Positions 8,362 to 13,855 of a stretch of DNA of 13,855 bases are shown here, one piece after another. The stretch is from the NCBI GenBank assembly GCA_002495465.1, contig DAFN01000015.1, forward strand, positions 400 through 14,254, written 5' to 3'. The position numbers were made by a program, and so were the translations under genes. Position 1 is the stretch's first letter. The number at the start of each line of letters is the position of its first letter. The notes under the pieces are model-generated. The model was not told where the DNA came from and searched no databases. It saw only the letters and a list, made by a program, of their open reading frames with translations. The stretch is from an archaeon UBA55. GTDB lineage: Archaea; Undinarchaeota; Undinarchaeia; Undinarchaeales; Undinarchaeaceae.

Positions 8362-8679
8362 TCAACCACAGGGTCTGCAGGTTCCACGAAGAACATTGTA
8401 GATCAGCTTATTGAAACCAACATGAATAACAGGTCGTGCAAGATCTATAAAGCCGAAGTGTCCTGGGCATTCACCCATCTTGCTTTTGCAGGTTCTGCAC
8501 CTGAGACCAGGATCTATAACACCTAGGCGGGGATCCATAAGACCTGATTTGATAGGATAACCGTCAGTGTCATGAGTATCAGGAGTAATTATTTTAGCGA
8601 CAGCCATCCTCTTAATCATTTTAGGGGAAAGCATTCTGAATTCTATACTGTCTATTTTACTTTTTATGAACTTGCTCAT
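8362..8679 (-). CDS. rpoA1: RNA polymerase subunit A' (RpoA1), residues 1-105, up to an in-frame TGA
   Basis: This is the N-terminal clamp region of A'. It contains the first zinc cluster, C61, C64, C71 and H74 in CRTCKSKMGECPGHFG, and ends with CRPCG (C101, C104), the first half of the second zinc site. The frame then reads TGA at 8362-8364 (codon 106), followed in frame by [11 protein letters not shown], exactly where archaeal homologues continue from the CG motif, usually with Arg or Lys and then aliphatic residues. Split here, the two products would have to share one zinc ion (C101/C104 with C149/C152). The start ATG overlaps the rpoB1 TGA by 4 bases. A true fission, a readthrough codon and a base error (CGA to TGA) are all possible; the frame itself is intact. 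Confidence 0.92.
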   Translation of the reverse strand: MSKFIKSKIDSIEFRMLSPKMIKRMAVAKIITPDTHDTDGYPIKSGLMDPRLGVIDPGLRCRTCKSKMGECPGHFGFIDLARPVIHVGFNKLIYNVLRGTCRPCG

Positions 8680-10493
8680 CCTTTATCACCAATTATAAGT
8701 CTTGGGTAAATGCACAGTGACTTCATTTCATCAAGAAGCAGTTTGAATGCGTAAGACATCTCGACCATCTTTGCTTCGATATTCTCACCACATACTGTAC
8801 AGAAATACATATCCCTGAATCTATCATAGACAGCGACAAGACCGCAGCTACTGCAAACAGGAACAGTTGTTTTATCCGACTCGTCAAGGAGCCGCTCCTT
8901 CAAAAGGAGTGCCGCCCCGTGTGCTACAAAGGTATCCTTTTCCATTTCTCCTACTCTCAGACCCCCATCTCTTGCCTTTCCTGCAGTTGGCTGTCTTGTT
9001 AGTATCTGAACAGGACCCCTTGAACGGGCTCTTATCTTGTCAACGACCATATGTTTGAGCTTCTGATAATAGACAACTCCAATGAAAATTTCTGCTTCAA
9101 GTTTTTCTCCAGTCACACCATTATACATAACTTCCTTTCCAGTATTTGTGAAACCGTGAGTCTCAAGCTGTGACCTCATGTCCCCTTCTGCCTCCCCTGT
9201 AAAGGGACTGGCGTCAATTCTCCTTCCTTCTAGAGAGCCGAGTTTGCCACCTATTGACTCAAGCAACTGACCGATAGTCATCCTTGAAGGAATTGCGTGA
9301 GGGTTAATTATTAGATCTGGAATTATTCCAGCTGCTGTGAAGGGAGCATCTTCCTGAGGAAGAACCTGTCCAATGACACCTTTTTGACCGTGCCGTGAGG
9401 AGAACTTGTCTCCAAGCTCAGGAATTCTTTGATCACGAAGTTTTACCTTGACCTGTTTGTCTCCTTCGAGGTTCTCTGAAATAAGAACTGTATCTGCTAT
9501 TCCTCCTTCACCCGTCTTTGCTGCAAGTGAACTTTCTCTCCTGTTTTTGACAGAGATTCCGAACTCCTCCATAACCTCAAGGAATCTAGGAGGGGATGTC
9601 TTTCCTAGTATAACGTCTTCTTCCCCTATGATTGATTCGGGCTCAACGATTCCATCCTCCCCGAGGTGCCTATAACAAGTCTCGGAACGATAACCCCTAA
9701 CTTCCTTGTCAGGAACTTCTATTGAGTCAACCTGACCACCAGGATATCTCTGTTCAGAGGCTTTGTAAGTTCTGAAAGCAACAGAGCGGCCTATTCCGCG
9801 CTCGACTGATGCCTTGTTTAGTATGATCGCGTCCTGCATATTATACCCTCCTTGCGAAAGAATAGCTACAACAAGATTTTGTCCTGAGGGTCTTTCATCA
9901 TAATTCACCAAATCCATTGGGACTGACCTGACTATTGGCATCTGCACATAATTGAGAAGGTGTTTCTGTGTATCAGTTCTAATTGAGTAATTGGAAGCAT
10001 AAAGTCCGCTACCCTGTTTAGACATATTTGCACCGAGGGTGACACGGGTTGCCATGTTATGGTTAAGGAAGGGAACAAAATTTCCGCATACTCCGAACAT
10101 TGTTGCCGGATCCAGCTCCAAGTGGGTGTGCTCATCAGTCAGGTCGGATTCATCGAGAGCTATATAGGTATTTTCCTCTTCTGAAGCGTCAAGGTACTCA
10201 ATTATCCCTCTTCGGACAAGATCCCCCCATGACATCTCATCGTTCTTTACTTTGTTAAGATAATCTTCAGTGAGAATTGGAACTCCTTTTTCAACGCGGA
10301 TAAGAGGTCTGACAACACGCCCTTCGTCAGTGTTTATATGAAGCTCGTTTTCAGAATCAATGTATGATATGCTGACATCCGATGCAATAACGCTCTGCCT
10401 TCTTAGGTTCCTCATCTCATCAGAAAGCTTGATAGCATTATCTGTATTGCCGATAATTCTTCCATTGAGATATACGTCAGTTGGTCTTTCCAT
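8676..10493 (-). CDS. rpoB1: DNA-directed RNA polymerase subunit B' (RpoB1)
   Basis: B' is the C-terminal half of the second-largest polymerase subunit in archaea with a split B. The 605 residues are a normal size. GGYNMQDAI lies at 215-223, the active-centre segment GDKFSSRHGQKG at 361-372, GGLRVGEMEKD at 510-520, and a C-terminal zinc ribbon with C547, C550, C565 and C568. The conserved end IYPRLIIGDKG is followed by TGA, showing that TGA works as a normal stop in this operon. The ATG shares one base with the rpoB2 TAA; the stop overlaps rpoA1 by 4 bases. The split from rpoB2 is the natural euryarchaeal-type split, not a frameshift. Confidence 0.97.
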   Translation of the reverse strand: MERPTDVYLNGRIIGNTDNAIKLSDEMRNLRRQSVIASDVSISYIDSENELHINTDEGRVVRPLIRVEKGVPILTEDYLNKVKNDEMSWGDLVRRGIIEYLDASEEENTYIALDESDLTDEHTHLELDPATMFGVCGNFVPFLNHNMATRVTLGANMSKQGSGLYASNYSIRTDTQKHLLNYVQMPIVRSVPMDLVNYDERPSGQNLVVAILSQGGYNMQDAIILNKASVERGIGRSVAFRTYKASEQRYPGGQVDSIEVPDKEVRGYRSETCYRHLGEDGIVEPESIIGEEDVILGKTSPPRFLEVMEEFGISVKNRRESSLAAKTGEGGIADTVLISENLEGDKQVKVKLRDQRIPELGDKFSSRHGQKGVIGQVLPQEDAPFTAAGIIPDLIINPHAIPSRMTIGQLLESIGGKLGSLEGRRIDASPFTGEAEGDMRSQLETHGFTNTGKEVMYNGVTGEKLEAEIFIGVVYYQKLKHMVVDKIRARSRGPVQILTRQPTAGKARDGGLRVGEMEKDTFVAHGAALLLKERLLDESDKTTVPVCSSCGLVAVYDRFRDMYFCTVCGENIEAKMVEMSYAFKLLLDEMKSLCIYPRLIIGDKG

Positions 10494-11965
10494 TATTCTA
10501 TTCTCTTCACTCCTCGCTTTCTAAGGGTCTCTTCAATAAGAGCGTCGTCTGACTGCGTTGTAAGTTTAGTAGTAAGTGAAAGATTTTTCACAAGTCCGAT
10601 GTTAGAACCTTCCGGAGTTTCGGACGGGCATAGTCTCCCCCAGTGAGTAGAGTGCAGGTCACGGGCTTCGAAGTGAGGCTGAGTAGTACTAAGCAGAGAT
10701 CTAACGCGTCTCCTGTGAGAAATAGAAGATATGTAATTCATTCTGTCAAGATGTTGAGAAACGCCCTGCCTGCTCCCAATCCATGCACCAGTGGCAACAG
10801 CGTGCTGGATTCTTTCTGTAAGGAAATTGCTTCGGATTGAGTTTCTTATCGCAAGCTTTCTGTTCCTCTTGAATGCTTTCTCAAGTGAATAGGTCGTATT
10901 GTTGACAAGCGCCCTGAAGGCAACTCTGAAAAGATCTTCGAGAAGGCTTCCTGCCAGACCAAGCCTTTTATTTGAGTAGTGATCCTTGTCATCAACTTCT
11001 ACCATACCAAGGTGCAGCCTGATTACCCTGTTTGCCATTCGGCACAAATAGACTGCCTTGTAAATTCTGTCTTCAGGCATAGTTCCTATATGAGGAAGAA
11101 GGAATGTGTCAAGGACTCTTTCTGCTCTCTCCATCCGAGCTTCCTTTTCCTGTCCGAATGCTACCTTCTTCCCGAGAAGGTCAAGTGCTTCGTTTCTGTT
11201 CTTTGCTTCCTCTGAGTCCTCGAAGCTTACATAAAGCTCTGATGCCAGCGAAGGAGTACCTGCAACTTCTCTGACTATGTCAGAATCCTTTTCCATTCCG
11301 AGAGCTTTTAAAACTGCGACAAAGGGAACTGGTTTTGAGAAGGGAGGCATTTCCACAATTAGACCGCCGTCTTTCTTTCTGCTAACTGAATTTCTCCTTC
11401 GGTACCAGCCTCCTTCAGAGAAGACTCTTGCAGTCTCCGTTGTTGGACCAAGCTTGACGTGGCTGACGTTCATTAGGTTAGGGGCCAAATCCTCAACAAG
11501 TATTAGAACACGCTCTGTTCCATTTACAACGAAATATCCGCCAGGGTCAATTGGATCCTCATTAGCACCTATAAGCTCTTCCCGATCCATTCCGTATAAA
11601 TTACAAATTTTTGAACGAAGCATTGTTGGGAGAGAGCCAATTGGCACTTCCATTTTAGGCTGCTCAACTTCATTTTGAATTGGAGTAAGCTCAAGTATAA
11701 GAGGAGATGCATAAGTTAAGTCTCTAAGACGAGTCTCGTTTGGAAGAACTTGCCTGACAGCACCGGTTGCTTCTTTAATGCACGGCTTTCCAACACGGAT
11801 TCCTTCAAGGCGGACTTCAAAACCCTCAATCTCAGGATTTATGACTCCTATTTCGTCTATGACACTCTGTAGACCGTTATCAATAAATGAGTTATATGAA
11901 GATATATGGTGCTCCACAAGTCCGTTTTCTTCAAAAAATTTGTTGACAAGCGAGCGACGGTCCAT
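10493..11965 (-). CDS. rpoB2: DNA-directed RNA polymerase subunit B'' (RpoB2)
   Basis: B'' is the N-terminal half of the second-largest polymerase subunit: protrusion, lobe and fork. The 490 residues match the family length. It shows GGYFVVNGTERVLI around 142-155, the conserved RNSIRSNFLTERIQ segment, and ARDLHSTHWGRLCPSETPEGSN with GLVKN near 434-460, the region equivalent to the rifampicin pocket and fork loops. The ATG directly abuts the rpoH TAA with no spacer, and only a weak ribosome binding site is visible, so coupled translation is likely. Confidence 0.97.
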   Translation of the reverse strand: MDRRSLVNKFFEENGLVEHHISSYNSFIDNGLQSVIDEIGVINPEIEGFEVRLEGIRVGKPCIKEATGAVRQVLPNETRLRDLTYASPLILELTPIQNEVEQPKMEVPIGSLPTMLRSKICNLYGMDREELIGANEDPIDPGGYFVVNGTERVLILVEDLAPNLMNVSHVKLGPTTETARVFSEGGWYRRRNSVSRKKDGGLIVEMPPFSKPVPFVAVLKALGMEKDSDIVREVAGTPSLASELYVSFEDSEEAKNRNEALDLLGKKVAFGQEKEARMERAERVLDTFLLPHIGTMPEDRIYKAVYLCRMANRVIRLHLGMVEVDDKDHYSNKRLGLAGSLLEDLFRVAFRALVNNTTYSLEKAFKRNRKLAIRNSIRSNFLTERIQHAVATGAWIGSRQGVSQHLDRMNYISSISHRRRVRSLLSTTQPHFEARDLHSTHWGRLCPSETPEGSNIGLVKNLSLTTKLTTQSDDALIEETLRKRGVKRIE

Positions 11966-12211
11966 TTAAATCACAACCCTATAATAAATTGTTTTGCCAG
12001 CCGTCTCACTTTTTCTGGTGATACGGATGACCTGGCTCTTTGAAGCCTTCAGAGCTTTGATAGCAGGATCATTTTTGGGAATCTTAGGAAGCTGTCGGCG
12101 CTCTGCTCCATACTTTGCCAGTATAATCTCGACATCCTTTTCTTCCAGTATTTCGTGTTTCGGAACAAGTGAATGTGCCGACACATCGAATGTTTCTTTC
12201 TCTTCTGCCAT
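11966..12211 (-). CDS. rpoH: DNA-directed RNA polymerase subunit H (RpoH, Rpb5 C-terminal homologue)
   Basis: Subunit H is the small jaw subunit that helps hold downstream DNA, equivalent to the C-terminal domain of eukaryotic Rpb5. The 81 residues contain the signature HSLVPKHEIL near the N-terminus and the LPKI...DPAIKAL segment, and end in YYRVVI as expected. The ATG at 12209-12211 has AAAGGA at 12221-12226, about 9 bases upstream. It heads the polymerase operon, 52 bases after tRNA-Lys. Confidence 0.96.
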   Translation of the reverse strand: MAEEKETFDVSAHSLVPKHEILEEKDVEIILAKYGAERRQLPKIPKNDPAIKALKASKSQVIRITRKSETAGKTIYYRVVI

Positions 12212-12226
12212 GTATGAATATCCTTT

Positions 12227-12241
12227 CTGCCGATTGGGCAG
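12227..12241. repeat. Small hairpin between tRNA-Lys and rpoH
   Basis: CTGCC at 12227-12231 and GGCAG at 12237-12241 form a perfect 5-bp stem with a 5-base loop, just upstream of the rpoH ribosome binding site. It could shape the rpoH leader or mark a tRNA processing boundary. There is no U-tract that would make it a terminator, and a stem this short may be chance. Confidence 0.3.
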
Positions 12242-12263
12242 TCTTCTGCACGCTTCTTGGCTA

Positions 12264-12337
12264 TGGGCCCGACGGGATTTGAACCCGCGACACCCTGGTT
12301 AAAAGCCAGGCGCTCTACCAGCCTGAGCTACGGGCCC
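12264..12337 (-). tRNA. tRNA-Lys, anticodon UUU
   Basis: The minus strand folds as a full cloverleaf: 7-bp acceptor stem GGGCCCG with CGGGCCC, D arm GCTC/GAGC with a 9-base loop, anticodon stem CCTGG/CCAGG around loop CTTTTAA with anticodon TTT at 12301-12303, a 5-base variable loop, and T arm GCGGG/CCCGT (one G-U pair) around TTCAAAT. The discriminator base is A at 12264. CCA is not encoded, and no intron is present. It sits just ahead of rpoH on the same strand, so the two may share a primary transcript. Confidence 0.97.
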
Positions 12338-12363
12338 ACAGTAGAGCTTTATAGAAAACTTTC

Positions 12364-12377
12364 CTTTATTTAAGTTT
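12364..12377 (-). promoter_or_regulatory. Probable TATA promoter of tRNA-Lys
   Basis: The minus strand reads AAACTTAAATAAAG, with core TTAAATAA at 12366-12373, about 29-36 bases upstream of the mature tRNA 5' end. That is the expected archaeal spacing, with a start a few bases before the tRNA. CTATAAAG at 12347-12354 is closer to consensus but too near the tRNA. Since no other obvious promoter lies before rpoH, this may also feed the RNA polymerase operon. Confidence 0.5.
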
Positions 12378-12384
12378 GCTGATA

Positions 12385-12573
12385 TTACTCTAGTTCTTCG
12401 AGCTCGTCTAAATCTCCAAGAGCATCGTCAAGGTCGTCTTCAAATAGTTCTTCAATATCTTGGCGCTCTTCTTCTTCCTCTTCAGAGATTTGATCTGCCC
12501 CGTCGTCCATCGCTGTACAACCGCTTACAAGGACTACAAGAACAATAAGTAGTGCGATTATTTTATATTTCAT
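12385..12573 (-). CDS. Small, very acidic lipoprotein
   Basis: I do not recognise a family. The 62-residue product has a short basic start (MKYK), a hydrophobic stretch at 5-16 and a lipobox ending VSGC with Cys19, so it is probably exported and anchored by lipid on the outer face of the cytoplasmic membrane. The mature 44 residues contain 23 Asp/Glu and a single Arg, in runs such as EEEEEE. The ATG at 12571-12573 has AGGAGG at 12583-12588, 9 bases upstream, a strong signal for archaea. The gene starts 11 bases inside the end of the preceding gene and is probably co-translated with it. The acidic tail could bind cations or a basic partner; this is inference. Confidence 0.8.
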   Translation of the reverse strand: MKYKIIALLIVLVVLVSGCTAMDDGADQISEEEEEERQDIEELFEDDLDDALGDLDELEELE

Positions 12574-13855
12574 TTATTCCAGCCTCCTGCTGTTTTCGGT
12601 ATTCTAGCTTTCCAGTTTCAACGAAAGCGCTCCAAATCCGCTTTACCTGATTGATGATTTCCCTTTTCTCATCCAGAGTTTCAGCAGAATCAAATTCTTC
12701 TTTCTTTAATTCAATAGCGTTTATGAGCCTCGAAGCCAGTTCTTCACTTACATAGCCTCTTGATAGATATTCTTCAGACTTGTCCTGCAGTCCCTGAAGC
12801 CTTAACTTTATCGTGTCGTAAACTCTGTCTTTTACTTCACTGTTGCACTCTGTCCTGTCTTCTCCTTCCATCTGTCTGCATTCGGAAACATCTTCTTTAA
12901 CATTTTTTTCTGTTCCTAGAATCTGTCTTACACAGGATAGAACAGCATCTTTTTCTTCATTAATTTCAGAGCACTTTCTATATGCTGTATACTTTAGATT
13001 GCAGGATTCTTTTTGCTCTCCTTCCAAGTCCCGGCACTCATCACTGTCATGCTTTTCTTCTGAAACAAGGTAAGTTCCGTGTTTCTTTACTACAGAGAGT
13101 CTGCAGCGTATTCTTTCTTCTCTGTTATCACTTTCTTCACAATCTGCGTCTTCAGAAACTTTTGTTACTCTGAGCCTTACTTTCCTGATTTCATCTTCTG
13201 AAAGTGTTGCTGCCTTCTTCTTCATCAATCTAGCTTGCTTTATATCAGAACTTTCTGCGCTTCTTATCAGGAATTTTAGTTTTTCTATCTGGCTGTTGAA
13301 TCTTTCCTTGTCATCATCGTCAAGCTTTGCTGAATCTGTGAAACTTTTTATTTCTTTCAAAAGTGACATTGCGTCAAACTGTATGGCTTCTTTATTTTCG
13401 GAATTTATTCGATTCAGAATTTGCCTGACTTCGGAAATTCCCTGCCTTATCATCTGCACAGGGTCTAGTTCTTCAATTCCCCTCGGCTCTTTGGCTTCCA
13501 TATCTATTATCATTGGATTATCGAAAAACATCCGCACCTGCTCAACAAGGGCCATCGCATTTTCCTGTTCTTCTCCACTCTCTCCAGATTCAGCAATCAG
13601 ATTTCTCAGGTCTTCCAGATTCCTCATCTGCATCTCTTTATCAAATTCTGATATTCCGTCTGAAGCTTTGTCGATGGAGGAACTCAAATCTCTTATAATT
13701 CCGCTTGTTTTCTCAGCTATCCCGAAATCTGTCAAAATTAAATTTAATTCCTTAAGAGCAGTCTCTGTAGACTCTTCATTCCACTCAAGTTCTGGGTCTT
13801 CAAAAGGAATATCATTGTCTTCAGGAATTATCCCTATGTCATTTACAAGTTTCTT
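12563..13855 (-). CDS. Unrecognised helical protein with paired cysteines, N-terminus beyond window
   Basis: The frame is open from the TAA at 12563-12565 to the right edge, giving 430 visible codons; a TTG at 13733-13735 is not needed as a start because in-frame coding continues upstream (for example NDIGIIPEDNDIPFEDPELEW). The protein is rich in Glu, Lys, Asp and Arg and looks mostly helical, with no membrane segment in the visible part. All eight cysteines fall between visible residues 239 and 337 as four pairs: 239/251, 274/285, 295/308 and 326/337. Two pairs are near repeats, CRDLEGEQKESC and CRQMEGEDRTEC. Such spacing suggests disulphide- or metal-linked helical hairpins, and the lipoprotein next door fits an exported complex, but a signal peptide would lie off the window. 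No known family is recognised. Confidence 0.85.
   Translation of the reverse strand, partial: KKLVNDIGIIPEDNDIPFEDPELEWNEESTETALKELNLILTDFGIAEKTSGIIRDLSSSIDKASDGISEFDKEMQMRNLEDLRNLIAESGESGEEQENAMALVEQVRMFFDNPMIIDMEAKEPRGIEELDPVQMIRQGISEVRQILNRINSENKEAIQFDAMSLLKEIKSFTDSAKLDDDDKERFNSQIEKLKFLIRSAESSDIKQARLMKKKAATLSEDEIRKVRLRVTKVSEDADCEESDNREERIRCRLSVVKKHGTYLVSEEKHDSDECRDLEGEQKESCNLKYTAYRKCSEINEEKDAVLSCVRQILGTEKNVKEDVSECRQMEGEDRTECNSEVKDRVYDTIKLRLQGLQDKSEEYLSRGYVSEELASRLINAIELKKEEFDSAETLDEKREIINQVKRIWSAFVETGKLEYRKQQEAGINEI
12583..12588 (-). promoter_or_regulatory. Shine-Dalgarno site of the acidic lipoprotein
   Basis: AGGAGG lies 9 bases before the lipoprotein ATG and inside the 3' end of the upstream coding sequence. 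It strongly supports the small gene as real. Confidence 0.7.

Noticed and set aside
8362..8364. Selenocysteine at the rpoA1 TGA
   Set aside because: The position follows the CxxCG motif and is not a Cys or redox site in homologues I know; nothing supports a selenoprotein role.
10491..10495. rpoB interrupted by a mutation
   Set aside because: The B''/B' division with a TAATG junction is the normal split found in many archaea, and both halves have full family length.
12337..12385. Terminator after the lipoprotein gene
   Set aside because: The coding strand shows no U-rich run after the stop; the AT-rich stretch is better explained as the tRNA promoter.
13733..13735. TTG as the start of a 390-residue protein
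   Set aside because: The frame stays open for 40 more codons to the window edge with plausible protein sequence, so the TTG is an internal Leu and the gene is partial.

Overview
The window is archaeal. On the minus strand it carries the classic archaeal RNA polymerase / ribosomal protein / elongation factor cluster, read from high to low coordinates: tRNA-Lys, rpoH, rpoB2 (B''), rpoB1 (B'), rpoA1 (A'), rpoA2 (A''), nusA, rps12, rps7, EF-2, EF-1A. The split A and B subunits, the two-KH NusA without S1, the diphthamide-type EF-2 and AT-rich TATA-like elements all point to Archaea. The split B subunit and several diverged core motifs suggest a euryarchaeal or DPANN-type lineage, but I cannot place it more precisely from this window. 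By eye the GC content is moderate, and the core proteins do not have the strong acidic bias of haloarchaea.

Layout: 1-1231 is EF-1A, cut by the left edge at its C-terminus. 1232-1328 is its leader and promoter. 1329-3533 is EF-2. 3539-4985 holds rps7, rps12 and nusA. 4982-8679 holds rpoA2 and rpoA1. 8676-12211 holds rpoB1, rpoB2 and rpoH. 12264-12337 is tRNA-Lys(UUU). 12385-13855 holds a small acidic lipoprotein and a helical, cysteine-paired protein cut by the right edge. No stretch over 300 bases lacks a gene.

From rpoH to EF-2 the genes abut, overlap by 1 or 4 bases, or are 5 bases apart, so they should form one translationally coupled operon that makes RNA polymerase, a transcription elongation factor, two 30S proteins and the translocase. 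EF-1A appears to have its own promoter. The ribosomal protein L30e gene, often found between rpoA2 and nusA in archaea, is absent from that place.

The most striking observation is that two essential genes are each interrupted by one in-frame stop codon, with no frameshift and with homology continuing directly on the far side. rpoA1 has TGA at codon 106, inside a bipartite zinc site. EF-2 has TAG at codon 661, before the last 73 residues. Both could arise from C-to-T changes (CGA to TGA, CAG to TAG). Each is followed within five codons by an in-frame ATG. They may be sequence errors, real split genes, stop-codon readthrough or recoding. TGA is clearly a genuine stop elsewhere in the operon, whereas TAG terminates no other gene here except as the second of two tandem stops after EF-2. 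The right end adds an unrecognised protein with four paired-cysteine units and a lipoprotein translated from within its 3' end.
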